In this document: piece by piece, positions 10,809 through 21,415 of the stretch
How positions within the stretch are numbered: position 1 is the first letter of the stretch
How the letters are laid out: each line of letters begins with the position of its first letter
Assembly: GCF_022458985.1 (NCBI RefSeq)
Contig: NC_061770.1
Location: forward strand, 36,685,599-36,749,598
DNA from: Mugil cephalus
Lineage: Eukaryota > Chordata > Actinopteri > Mugiliformes > Mugilidae
DNA: 64,000 nt
Reading direction: 5' to 3'
Program-made: the position numbers and the translations under genes
Notes under the pieces: model-generated
What the model was told of the DNA's origin: nothing
The model's database searches: none
The model's input: the letters and a program-made list of their open reading frames with translations, nothing else

Positions 10809-12240
10809 ATGTAAACATCTAATTGGGACAACTATGTTCATAATTTTGATAATTAAGCACATAACACGTAAAGATTTCTTTTAAATAATGTGAACAACTT
10901 CATTTTTATGAACTTAGAAATGATCGTTTACTTTAGCAAATATTAAGTAGGTCATAATTAAAAACACTGTTAATTGTAGAAGAAACGATAATTTCCATAA
11001 CTCAGTATAGTCTGTTGCACTGAACAGACAATCTAAGTATATGAAACATAATTAAGCCTGTGATAATAACAATAAAAGTTTGTATCTTGACATTAATATA
11101 TCATGTTTTAAATGTGTTTACATTTGTTCAAAATACAAGTCATTTTGATTATTTTTTTCCCATTAACAAGAAGCAAGTGGATCAACAAATTTTTCTATGA
11201 AATTTGCTCAAACTGATGCCTGATGTAATGAATTCTGGGTAAATCCCACCAACCAACCAACTCCTCCACAAAAGAAGAAATTGGAAAAAGTGGGAGACTG
11301 GACTTTAAGGAAGGAATTAAGTTTTTAAGTTTTTTTAAGTTTTACATTGTTGTTGAAATGAACAAGTAAAATAACTTACTGTAGACTCTTGATGTAATTT
11401 GGAATTAACGACATCAAGTGGCTTCAGAAGACTCCATGAAAAACTAATGTCAGCTAGTTGTTTTTAAATACTTGATTCAAATTTAATTTCAAGCTAACTT
11501 TTTACTGTAATTTAAAGTAAGCAGAGATGTGTTTCTTCCTCTACTAATGTTAGCTTACAGAGCTAACATTGGTTAGCTGTTAGCTAACAACGTTAGCAAG
11601 CGGTTTTGGCTTTACAGCTTGGCTGAACCAAAAGGGAACAGATGAGAGGTAAGCAGATCAAACAAAAAAACAAACATAAAAAAAGTTGAAAAAAGGTTGT
11701 TGACGCAAAAGTCAAAGAGCCAAGCGTTACCACAGTGTGGTCTACAATGATGCGGTGAAGAAGCCAGTCTCTTATGTTCCACGGGTGCAATCGGCTTGGA
11801 TAAGCTGCAGGTGTGTGAAACCGGAAACAAGACAGAAGTAGGTCAGCCCTGGCCACCTGAGAGCGAGACTGACAGGGGAAAAGGAAAAAAATATACAAAC
11901 CACACATCTTAACATTTACAGTGTGAAATGGTTCATGATGGGTCACTAACTGTCTTTTTGAAGCTGATTCTGGACCGGACTGATGCCTGAGCTGTGTAAA
12001 AATAAAGAGGAGCCAAACTGATAAAATAAATGAACATAAAGCCACATGAATTAAGTTGTTGGTTTGTAGGTTTGGGACAAATGATTAGCAGATTTGTCAA
12101 GTGTCAATGATGACTTCTGAAATCTACCCTGCAGGTCTCATAGCTTCACCACTGGCTCTTGACTATCTGAGACATGAGGAGGGGAAACCACATCGTGCAC
12201 GTAGCCATGTAAGGGTATATTTCTTTCTCCCATCAGGGGA
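10809..12240 (+). other. Intergenic sequence between A and B, no gene seen
   Basis: AT-rich spacer without similarity to the other intergenic spacers that I can see. A perfect stem, AATGTTAGCT and AGCTAACATT with a 5-base loop, lies at 11546-11570, followed by further GTTAGC repeats. The antisense ORF at 11593-12045 has no recognisable domain and low-complexity hydrophobic composition, so I do not call it a gene. Confidence 0.4.
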
Positions 12241-12285
12241 TTTCCTGAACATGACAAGTGTCTGAGAAAGCATCTGATCAAAAAC

Positions 12286-12319
12286 AAAAGTGAAAGGTTG
12301 ATCACCTCGGAAATAAAAG
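12286..12319 (+). promoter_or_regulatory. IRF/ISRE-like element plus TATA-like box, gene B
   Basis: AAAAGTGAAAGG at 12286-12297 resembles an IRF-binding GAAA repeat, and AAATAAAAG at 12311-12319 is TATA-like. The element lies 143 bp upstream of the exon 1 donor, close to the spacing in C (146), E (153) and D (169). It is the weakest match of the four. Confidence 0.45.
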
Positions 12320-12341
12320 TAACGGTCTGGGCTGCAAAACT

Positions 12342-12429
12342 TCATTGTTGCATCCGGTGAAGAGAGAGATAAGACATTTAAATCAACTTACTGAAGACAG
12401 AATATAATGGCCAGAACTCTTCTACAAAG
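12342..12429 (+). other. Non-coding exon 1 of gene B (start approximate)
   Basis: It ends ACAAAG|GTGAG at 12429, the same boundary as 31558, 44707 and 60844. The ATG at 12407 opens a small upstream ORF (MARTLLQ then Arg across the splice) that reaches TAA in exon 2, so it cannot be the main start. The 5' end is inferred from the TATA-like box. Confidence 0.5.
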
Positions 12430-12743
12430 GTGAGTTGTTTTTATTCATTGTTTTAATATTTGAGAAAATTAAAGTGATGTGAATAAGGTAACAAGCCAAT
12501 GAACCCACATGTTGCCCAAATGTGGTCACACACACATCACTCACAAAACATTGCAGATGTGTCTTAGCTGAAACAAGCTGTTTGACTTCTATGTTAAATG
12601 TTTAGTTCTGATGGCTCATGAAACAAACTAAAAATCCAGCTTTAACTTTCCTACAAAAGGGCCATCATTTTCTAATGCATTGACTTTCCTGCAACCAGTG
12701 TGATTTTGGTCCTTCTAATTCAGACTAGTCTCATTTCTTTCAG

Positions 12744-12805
12744 AGAGAACGTGCCTGAATAATCTGGAGTAAACTGAATTGACCAAGTCTACACCCACGA
12801 TGGAG
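12744..12805 (+). CDS. GVIN1-like: Exon 2 of gene B, carries the main start codon (12800)
   Basis: Acceptor TTTCTTTCAG at 12743 and donor GAG|GTAAAC at 12805. Only the last six bases, ATGGAG, code; they join in phase 0 to exon 3 to give MEEISDEDF. I chose this start because the upstream ATG in exon 1 terminates in this exon and because all copies keep ATGGAG at the donor. Confidence 0.6.
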
Positions 12806-12901
12806 GTAAACTAATATGTTTAGGAATGCAAATACAGCCTTCTTGACAAACTGTGTATGGGTTCATGTTCATATTTATATTTTACTCTCATTTATCAAAA
12901 G

Positions 12902-13010
12902 GAGATCAGTGATGAAGACTTCTTAGTTAACCTTTCCCATGAGGAAGTAGAGGATCTTCCAGCAGCATGTTCTGTCTGTGAGGATGATCATCAACAGACT
13001 GATACAGGAG
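12902..13010 (+). CDS. GVIN1-like: Acidic exon 3 of gene B
   Basis: 109 nt between TCAAAAG and GGAG|GTAAAG, phase 0 in and phase 1 out. It encodes an acidic N-terminal segment (EISDEDFLVNLSHEEVEDLP then a Cys/Asp-rich end QQTDTG). It is conserved in D and E, shortened by five codons in C, and present as a relic near 30001. No known domain; low complexity suggests an unstructured tail. Confidence 0.65.
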
Positions 13011-13194
13011 GTAAAGGTCAACTTTAGGAGATGTTTCAGCAGACAGTTCAATATGATGCGTCATGTAGCTTTAAGTTAAATCATGATTATTATCACCAGG
13101 GGTGAGCGAGAATAGCTTAATTTGTAAATTTGTAACATTGCTACCTGTACTTTTTAATGAAATACAACAACAAAGTGTCAGACACTGCGTGATT

Positions 13195-13670
13195 TAAAAA
13201 AAAAAAAAAAAAAAAAGTCAGAGCCAGCCGACGGTTAAAAAAAAAAAAAAAGAAAAAAATCTCCACAGGCAGTTACGCAACGCGACTCGCATTAATCTGC
13301 GCCACGTCCGAACGAACCCACGTTTACCAGAACTCCACTGGTTGATAAGTAAGTACAAACTGGAGTAAAAACAATCCGGAAGCTGAAGAAACTCTAACGG
13401 AAAAGACCGCGAACCTCAGAGACAGAGAGCTGTTGTGTGTCAGAGTCAGCAGAGCGGGACACAGTAACACATGAGTATGTGTGTAGGGGAGGGGCGCGGC
13501 GCTGCGCTGCGCTGCGCCTATCACAGAACGCACACACAGTCAGATAACCAATGAGGCTTTTCATTCAATCCGAACACAGCTATTGACTCGTATTACTCGT
13601 ATAATACTCGTTCTCGGCAAAAGTGCTCGATCCATACCGGATAGTCGTTTCAGCTCAACTGTAATTATTA
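13195..13670. repeat. Probable interspersed repeat (non-autonomous DNA element), intron of B
   Basis: This GC-richer block with A-runs, the motif ATTACTCGTATAATACTCG and the phrase AAAGTGCTCGATCC recurs in shorter form at 32540-32940. The motif style resembles fish hAT-type repeats, but I could not find clear termini or a target duplication. A GCGCTGCGCTGCGCTGCG run at 13499-13516 is present here and missing in C. Confidence 0.35.
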
Positions 13671-13688
13671 CCATTCTTCTTAATCCAG

Positions 13689-13853
13689 ATCCTTGCCCTC
13701 ATGTGACGAGGACAGTGTATAATATCAGCAGTGAGTTAGTGTCTCTTTTGGAAAGTCCTGCTGGTGAACTGGAGAGATACATTGTGACCACATGCAGGGA
13801 GGGAGACATTGTGCACGAGACAACGGACACAAACCTGAAAGCTGCAGATATAA
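13689..13853 (+). CDS. GVIN1-like: Truncated FN3 cassette exon of gene B
   Basis: 165 nt, phase 1-1, between CCAG and ATAA|GTAAGT. It aligns with the first two thirds of the FN3 cassettes: NISSELVSLLESPAGELERY corresponds to SISSESVSLQWDTPAGEVESY. It lacks the hallmark LxPGxxY strand and has lost the core Trp (LQW to LLE). It would splice in frame but could not fold as a complete FN3. It may be a decaying exon; the C copy is frameshifted. Confidence 0.5.
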
Positions 13854-15624
13854 GTAAGTGAAAACAACACAGAAATGAAGCTGCATTAAGTCTCCTTCCA
13901 CCCATGACCCACACACAGAAGTAATATCACTTTACATCTGGGAGTCCAAACAGAAGCCTAATGTGCTGTCACATGTTAGTCATAACTATGAGGGAGTTTG
14001 GGAGGGAAGATGGCGCCATCTTCTGGTGAGAGTGACACCCTGCAACTGAATGAATAGCAGCGTTCACTGGTAAATCGAGGAAGGGCCAAAGTTCAAAGGA
14101 AATTCTGTTGGTGAGGAAATCAGACTTCATTTTCAAGTGGTTGATTTTGCTTGAATTCATTCACTTTGAGCCGAATCATCCTGACTGTGCCACAACATTA
14201 TGTGAGGTCAAAAATTAACAGAATATGACCATAAAGCGTTACAGAGCAGGATAAATTATTTACCAAATTAATAATAATAATTATTCTGGTTTTTGGGTCC
14301 TTGTGCTGTATTATACTGATCATTCTCCAGTAGTTTGTGTGAGTAGCACTCAAAAAATAAAAACCCAACCAAGAGCAAACATTGTTTTTATTCAGACCAA
14401 GATTTCCTTTTATTGTCATTTTTATGCTGCTCTCTGTGATAATAAATTAGCAACATTGGTCTCAGCCCCACACTGAAACTAATTACACTATATAGAAACA
14501 GAAAACCAGTGAGAGTGAAAAAGAAATCGTAAAAAGATGGACAACTTTTATTACAATGCCAAATATTGTTTTCAATGCTGAAGATTAAAGTCAGGGTATG
14601 GCCTCGTAAATTTGAGGCCAGGTTATAAATAATGAAGTTATAAATAAAGAAAAGTAAAAAGAACAGTGAGTATGTACAAACTTGAAAAGCGTCTGTGGCA
14701 TTCATCAATATTTAGGTACTTTTCACTTGGGTAAGAGCAGAATTTAAGAGAGACCTCACCCCACCAAAAATTGAATAAAAAGGCAGAAGGAAAAAACACA
14801 ACTGACACTAATCATTGCGAGTTCATTAACACACATGTACACGGTCTGTAAAGAGGGCCTCATCCTCCGCAGCCACAGCAGGATTCAGCATTTCTACAAA
14901 GGAAGATAACTTGGGCATCACGCTTAGCAGATTAAAGGACTAAACCATTTCACCTTGATGGTGCCCTCACTAATTTTGTATTAACTTCATTATGGACATC
15001 CTGTCTGTGACATTATTAGCCTATATTAACAGTAGAATGATTGAGTTCATTTGTGGTGTATTTCACAGTGAACAAGAATGTTATAATTAGTAACACCATC
15101 ATTCCACAACAATGTTTTGTATATGTCAGCCAACATATACCTGACAAAAAAAAAAAAAATACTTCTCTTTAAAATATATTAAAGTCCAACAATAAATGGT
15201 AAACTGAAGTAGTTTTATTATAAAACGTCTCATAAAAACAAAAGTATCACAGGAGTCCCTATAAAAGACTCGAAAATTTGTGAAAAAATAGGGAATCTTA
15301 AATGAATAGTTCCGTAAAAAAACTCATGGAGCTGGGAACTTGAACTTTGGTCCACTCGTTCCTGAGACATGTGAGACTTGTCCATTGATGGCACTGTCAT
15401 GGTTTTGTGTCTTGTTTTGAGTTTCCTCTTTTATTTTGTTAAGTTTCTTGATTTCCTGTCTGTTGTGTTTCTTCGTGGCTCATTGGTTTCTCCTGGTGTC
15501 ATTGCCCTGATTTGTCTCACCTGTGTCTTGTCATCCCTCAGCCCTCGTGTGATTTTATAGCCCTGCTTTCCCTTTGTTCCCTGTACCTGCCCTCTACGGT
15601 GCCTTTTTTAAAATTATTAAATAC
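13854..15624 (+). other. Gene B intron, segmental-duplication block copy 2
   Basis: Closely parallels 33121-34922 in gene C, and its part from 14821 parallels the window start. No coding exon is visible. From about 15381 to 15616 it contains the left part of a dispersed repeat that resumes at about 16470-16545 after the inserted hAT element. Confidence 0.6.
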
Positions 15625-16461
15625 TAGAGATGGGCAGATGAAGCCTTGTAAAGCTTCTCGGGCTTCTTCCTGTTTCTACCGAAAAGAGAGTCGAAGCTTT
15701 GAAGCTTTAAAGACAGACCCTACCAGTGACATCTAGTGGCCAGCTGCATTTATAGCAGCTACAAACTTTCAAACAATCCACACATCAATCAAGTCACTCT
15801 TAAGTAACTGTGTCAACATTTTGAAATGTGACTTATTGCTTGAAACTTGATTTAGATATCAATTATTTTTGCTGCGAAGTGAGATAAGAAGTATTTCAAC
15901 ATTAGTGTTTTGGAGACATGACAAGAAATTTCATTAGAAACCATTTACAATGGTAATGATAAGAAGGACATCCCTGGATTTGGATGATACTCCTTTTGCT
16001 GATTGTCATTAAGAGAAAATGGTTTTCATTTAACAGATGGTGTGGAAAGAGTCAAGTTAAACAATTAAACTGTAGAGATACTTTTTTGGGGAATGATTCT
16101 GAAGGACTTCCTTAGTGGAAAAAAATGTGCATGAGAGAATTGTGCTTGTGGGATGTGTTTGTGGCTGTGCAACATTTTTTTTCCAACAACTTTTTATTTC
16201 TGAACAAGATCTGCTCAATGGTATAATTCTCCATTATTTCTCTTGTAACTCTATTAAGCAGAGAGGGAAAACCGGGCATTTTTCGTCTCCCTTGACTGAA
16301 TTGCAGTCACCCAATTCCGGCGTTTCATTGTGACGTGACGTATGACGCTTCAAACGTCATCGGTCATGTGATCACAGAGATGTGATACAAGTCTCGACGC
16401 AGTGTTTCGAACCAATCTGCTTCAATAGTGAAACAGGCCTCGGAGCCTCAGTGTCTCTCTA
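15625..16461 (+). mobile_element. Complete non-autonomous hAT element with 8-bp target duplication
   Basis: The left end is TAGAGATGGGCAG and the right end, read in reverse complement, is TAGAGAGACACTG; both fit the hAT terminal pattern YARNG. TTAAATAC is present at 15617-15624 and again at 16462-16469, an 8-bp target duplication as hAT transposases make. It is 837 bp and encodes no transposase. It sits inside an older dispersed repeat whose halves resume on each side. Confidence 0.75.
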
Positions 16462-16469
16462 TTAAATAC

Positions 16470-16907
16470 CGTTTTCCCCGAATCCCCTGCCTCATCCTTT
16501 GTCCTGCATTTAGGTCCTTTCTTTAAAACCTACACAAATCCTGACAGACACAGTCTTTCTGCATCACTGACCCTATGAATCCCTTTGAAACCACTATGTG
16601 AGTTTTATTCCAAAGCATTACTCTAAATAAGGATCTCATGATGATTCAATTTAGTTTGCTCTAGTATCAAAGAATAAAAATGTGCTGCTATATCGATATG
16701 TTTTATTTAAGGTATCCCCCAAGGTTCAAGAATAGTTCCACTGCTCTTTACTGATGCTATAAATTCTTGTTGTTTTCCAACTCACCATTGCAGACCATAC
16801 TTTTGGAGGTGACACCATCTTATAAGAGAGTCAGACAGGTATTGTACTCATCAGTGTGAGCTACATGAAAAGTTCATCTGAACATCATTTCTCTTCTGTT
16901 TTGACAG
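16470..16907 (+). other. Gene B intron leading to FN3 cassette
   Basis: The first 75 bases or so are the right half of the dispersed repeat split by the hAT element. The rest is AT-rich and unassigned, ending in the TTTTGACAG acceptor at 16907. No further exon seen. Confidence 0.5.
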
Positions 16908-17153
16908 ATGTTCCTCCACCAGTAGAAGGTGTTGACACAGTTTCTCTTGGCTTGGCATCCACTGGTTCCTCTGTCAGGTATAAACTTCATGTAGATTATA
17001 CCTGTAAGACACAAGGAGGCAGTGTGGACCTGGAAGACTGCAGCCCTTTAGATATTGTAGGACTGAATCCTGGGACTGAGTATACCTTCAGCATCACAAG
17101 GATAGCAGAAAATGGAGTTAAAAGCACAGTGACCTCTATATCTGCCTGTACAG
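16908..17153 (+). CDS. GVIN1-like: FN3 cassette exon 1 of gene B
   Basis: 246 nt, phase 1-1, acceptor TTGACAG and donor ACAG|GTAAAG. It encodes an 82-residue FN3-like domain starting DVPPPVEGVDTVSLGL, with the family's closing strands LNPGTEYTFSITRIAENG and ending SACTG. The paralogue at 48680-48943 in D is 18 nt longer; here a short stretch after PPVE (six codons, ATVLHA-like) is missing, which may shorten strand A. Confidence 0.75.
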
Positions 17154-17281
17154 GTAAAGTCACCGGTCCCTGAACTCAGCCAAACACATATGTCCTTCTA
17201 CAGTGATGTATTGGTTTCAAAGGTTTGTGTGGGGTAAAGAAAAACATTTTTAAAGAAATTATTTAATTAATCTTCTCACAG

Positions 17282-17542
17282 AGCCTGTTCCTCCTGCATC
17301 AGTAACAGTTTCCAGTATCAGCAGTGAGTCAGTGTCTCTGCAGTGGGACACTCCTGCTGGTGAAGTGGAGAGCTACAATGTGACTTGTTGCAGTGAAGGA
17401 GAAACTGTGCAGGAGCTGAACACAGATACAAACAGTGTGACCTTCAACAATTTGAGGCCAGGGGTGTGTTACTCCCTCCATGTTTGTGCACTACTCAAAA
17501 ATGCAAGAAGAAGCAGCCCAACTGAGACATCTGCCACAACAA
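17282..17542 (+). CDS. GVIN1-like: FN3 cassette exon 2 of gene B
   Basis: 261 nt, phase 1-1, acceptor CTCACAG and donor ACAA|GTAAGT. FN3 hallmarks are the core Trp in SESVSLQWDTPAG, the YNVTCC strand, and LRPGVCYSLHVCA (LxPGxxY). It is close to the D cassettes at 45396 and 52132 and to E at 61766. Its last base A joins AG of the main exon to give Lys, keeping the frame into KTHLKSILEDLDLEQ. Confidence 0.8.
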
Positions 17543-17749
17543 GTAAGTCAAAGTTAAACATAAACATTTTTAAATAGTTAGTTATCTTATAAAAATCTAT
17601 CTCATATATATCTTATATATAAATACTGCCACCCTGAATCTGGGACCAGCAAATAAGTTCATTTCTAATTAGTGAGGAATATTGGGGAACAGAGATATTA
17701 CTTATCAAGTGGAACAATAGGCCACATGAATACTGTTTCATTCAAAAAG

Positions 17750-18295
17750 TTTTGTCGGATGAGTGTCACCACTTGAAAACATGAATGATGTGCCGCATAC
17801 TGCCTACTGTTGTTGGCTAGGCTTGTAAGCTGGCGTTTTCTTGTGTGTTACTTCTGATCTTGGCAGAGGGGAGGGATATTGTTTGAAGTATAGTCGCATG
17901 TCCCATCATTTCTTACCTACTGCTGGTGGCTAAGCTAATTAGCTGGTGTTTTCTAGTGTTTTACTTCTGTGGCTAGGCTAGTTAGCTGGTATCTAATAGT
18001 GTTTTATTTCTGATCCTAGCAAAAGGGAGCGGTGTTGGTTGAAATGTAGTCGCATGTCCCACCACCTCTCATTACCTCCTGCTGTGGACGAGGCTACGTA
18101 GCTGGTGTCTGGTTGTATCTTAGTTCTGACATTGGCAGAAGGAAGAGATGTTTGGTTGAAGTGTAGTTGCACATCCCATCATCTCTATTACCTACTGCTG
18201 CTGGCTAGGCTAGCTAGTAGCTGACCGCTGATCTGCTGGTTGGTTCTCCAGTTGGACTGGGCTTCTAGGAGTTTTGCCTCACATCCCATCCTGTG
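17750..18295 (+). repeat. Minisatellite, about 112-bp period
   Basis: A phrase of the type CTACTGCTGCTGGCTAGGCT recurs near 17806, 17918, 18079 and 18191, with a short extra partial unit near 17966. Units also share GCATGTCCCATCA. The related array in D lies at 51690-52030. In B it follows the FN3 exon, in D it precedes one. Confidence 0.7.
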
Positions 18296-19796
18296 TATTA
18301 ATGAATATTTATCCATTTATTTCTTAAACGACACATGACTTCACATGTAAAACGAAATGTTATTCAGATGAGGGGGCTGTCCACACTGGCTGAACTATCT
18401 CCTACTGTTTGATCGATGAATGCACAGATCGACTGCACATGTCTTTTCACAGCCAGCCAGGTAATTTGATTTGAGATGGTGCAGTGCATCGGCACAACCA
18501 TTGTTCCTCAGGTATTTGGAGGAAGAGGTACATCACTTGACCATGTCTGTCTGCCACACAGTCGAACACCCAGTATCTCAGGGTCAGCGCTTGTGTCGGA
18601 GTACGACGCCATGCTCCATTTACTCACCTGTTTAAATGTAATCAATGTGACCAGGACTCACAGGATTCTCAAACGATTTTCCTGCAGTTTTCTTTGCTTT
18701 GAGAACGAATATTTTCATACTTTGCACACAGACAGTAGGCATAACAATGACATAACACACACACACATACAAAGAAACACTACTATTCAGTTCTTTTACT
18801 TAGTTAAAAATAGAAGAAATAATATCTGCTTCTCTGAAACTTTGTTTCAAACCAGCATGGTCCATATAAACACAGATAGTGTTATCACTATAACAGATAT
18901 ACATATAACACAAAGATATTTGAAATACATAAAATACATCTGTAACATTAAGTTATTCACACCAATATAAAATAATATATAATGCATATATACACTTGCA
19001 TTGTTATCTGTAACAAACTGAAAAAAATATTAATATGCGATATATATTCTATCTACAGTCTATCTTTCTTATTTTATCTTATCTAATCAGTCTTATTTAT
19101 TTTTATGTAACCTAATAATTTCTCCTATCTTACCATTCCTCGGTGAAAGGCTTTGAGCCCACTGAATCATTGAAAGAGGACGGTTTTGAATAGCATATTT
19201 CTTTACCTGCCACTCTGCAATGTGAGAGAGGTGAGTTGGTGATGTGGTGAAGCCTTATTTTAAGGAACATGGACATAACCAATGACAACAAGTTTGAATG
19301 ATGGTTATCAGTGGAACGGTGTGTGTTCCCTGAGGAAGAAAACATCCTCAGTGCCTTGGAGCTTAAATGTTGTCAGAGGACAGAGGACATGTCCACTCCA
19401 GACAGGGCAGGGACTAAGTGTCATCCTGTATGGCCACGTCTTTCTTTACTGACACCAAACCATCAGACGGTGGAAGATGGACTGGAACAGGTGTGCAGAT
19501 GGATTACTGTTCCATTCCCTTGGTAGGGAAAACACATACAAAACATACAGCACATAAAAATGATTAAATATATTTGTAGAATTCATTGTATTTATTATTA
19601 TTATGAATCCTGAGGCTCTGATTGAATTCAACAGAAGCTCCAAGTGATCCTGGCTGCACCTGTATCATATAGCATAGCACACTTATTCTGAACCAACAAA
19701 AAACATAATGTTATTGTATATGACATGAGAAATATTTTACTAGTTAGAGATGGATACAGTCGTTCTGTCTGTGCCACCCTGTATAAAATACACTAG

Positions 19797-19925
19797 TCAA
19801 TTCAGTTCATTTCAATTTTATTTACATAGTGACATTAACAATACAAATTCTCTCAAGACACTTTACAAAAACTGTCCTGAAACCTCCAGAGCAGCCTGAA
19901 GGAAAAACTCTCATTCAGTGTCAGT
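19797..19925. repeat. Common fish interspersed repeat fragment
   Basis: It contains TTCAATTTTATTTACATAG, CTCAAGACACTTTACAAA and GGAAAAACTCTC in the order of a widespread fish repeat of the type TTTATTTGTATAGC ... AAGGCGCTTTACA. Class not assigned. Confidence 0.5.
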
Positions 19926-20142
19926 GATACACCAGTCACACTACGCTTATTTCAGCATTCATAATGTCAGCTGTAATCTACATCTGTGTTTGAATACATG
20001 ATTTTTAAAGTTTCATAGATTTAACTTTCATAGCATAATTTTCATAACTAGCACTAAACATGAATTAGCCCTAGTTAGCTACCCATGATTGAACATTATT
20101 ATAGCACTATTAAATCAACTTGTTGCCGTCTGCTTTAGGTAT

Positions 20143-20957
20143 GTGTATAACGGTAACCTGAGAGAGAGAGCTGTCGGATTTGTCGCAACAGATGACATGA
20201 CATCATCTGGCATCACCAGAAATACTGGAACCACTGCAGCTAGATCCTGAACTGTGTGTAGGTTTCAATTTTGACAGGGCAACAGTTATGTCCGGTGGGA
20301 AATCTGGAGTGCAGGTGCAGCTCAAAAAATCTTTTCCTCATGCAGTGTATGTACACTGCCACTCCCACTGCCTGAATCTGGTGCTTTCAACAGCGTCAAA
20401 AGTGTCTCCCACTGTGGCCGGTGTGGACAGCATTTGATGTTGTGAATTCACTGCATCATTTCATGACTGGAGCCAACAGACATGCATGATTTCTACAAAT
20501 CCAAGAAGAACTTCAGCCTGACGCACCCCGTCTGGAGCTTGTGCTCTCCACAGATATTAGGTGGAGTTCAAAATCATTGCGCACACCGAGCAGGCATTAC
20601 GGACTTGGTTTGGAGGTCGCTGAATTGACTGTGTTTGTGCAACTAATCAAACGGAAAGTGGCAAGGGGACATCAGTTCCCGTCCATTATTGAAGTCTTGG
20701 ACACATGTGACAAATATGTTTTTCCCAACATGAACTGTTTACTGCGTATTCTGATATCACTGCCTGTTACACGTTGCTCTGTGGAGCGCCTGTTTTCAGT
20801 TGTAAACAGGATTATATCCACCAGCAGAGCTACAATGCTCACAGAAAGACTGAATAGCATGTCGTTGCTCATGTCTAAAAAAGAGCTCGCGGAGAAACTG
20901 GACTCTGATGAAATAATAAATGTGTTGAAGGCCAAGCCACACTGTCTTGCCCTTTAA
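20143..20957 (+). pseudogene. hAT-superfamily transposase relic
   Basis: Three blocks are readable in broken frames: RYVYNGNLRERAVGFVA near 20143, then ATVMSGGKSGVQVQLKK with YVHCHSHCLNLVL near 20275-20400 (the RNase H-fold region of hAT/ZMYM-type transposases), and finally a 138-codon frame from 20541. The last has the hAT C-terminal dimerisation signature RILISLPVTRCSVERLFSVV with the R-x-R/N-x-x-S-x-R-x-x-M-L-x-x-R-L-N-x-x pattern. Stops and frame changes separate the blocks, so it is not functional. Confidence 0.8.
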
Positions 20958-21415
20958 ATTGAGAACTGCGCAGTGCAAGTCCAATAGTTGTGTTCAGATG
21001 GTTAAATAGCTTTGCTGATCATGCGTAATGTGGATACATCACACGTCACTGGTGAATGTTTAGACCTGCTGCGAACTACCGTTAACTGTTACTGATGAGA
21101 ACGCACACAACATGCGGATATGTTTTGTGTGAATTATGTTGTATTGGAGAGTTACATTCTTTTGAATGTTTGTGGAGGTGTAACACTGTTGAAAATAAAT
21201 TTGGCACACCCAGTATTTGCTGGTGCACATCCAATGTCTTTTTTCTGGCTATGCCAGTGGCTGGCTGTGAACAGCAAGGCATTTGCAGTCGATCTGTGCG
21301 TTCATCGATCAACTAATAGGAGATGGTTCAGCCACTGTGGACAGCCCCCTTATCTGAATAACATTTCGTTGTGCATGTGAAGTCCATCGACAAAAAATAA
21401 AAAAATGGATAAATA

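Larger units (their letters stand above)
18307..21415 (+). mobile_element. DNA element with about 150-bp inverted repeats and hAT-like transposase relic
   Basis: Left arm 18307-18462 and right arm about 21253-21415 are inverted copies; shared stretches include ACGAAATGTTATTCAGAT, GGGGGCTGTCCACA and GATCGATGAA. The arms enclose about 2.8 kb with decayed hAT transposase sequence near 20143-20957 and a separate interspersed repeat near 19797-19925. Arms this long are unusual for a simple hAT, so two nested elements are possible. Relative to D (52085 region) it interrupts the intron just after TGTATTAATGAATATTT. Confidence 0.65.

Noticed and set aside
11593-12045. 150-codon minus-strand ORF as a membrane protein
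   Set aside because: Hydrophobic composition comes from A-rich plus-strand sequence. No homologue is recognised, and there are no splice or promoter context and no copy in other spacers.
13499-13516. GCGCTGCGCTGCGCTGCG run as a CpG-island promoter
   Set aside because: It lies inside a repeat block whose C copy lacks it, has no first exon nearby, and the B promoter is identified 1.2 kb upstream by paralogy.
15512-15736. ORFs of about 75 codons at 699-932 and 15512-15736 as a repeated small gene
   Set aside because: They run from a dispersed repeat into a hAT element, and their reading frame differs by indels between copies.
18476-18970. 164-codon plus-strand ORF as a gene
   Set aside because: It lies inside the inverted-repeat element, has low-complexity His/Thr/Ile-rich content and no motif.
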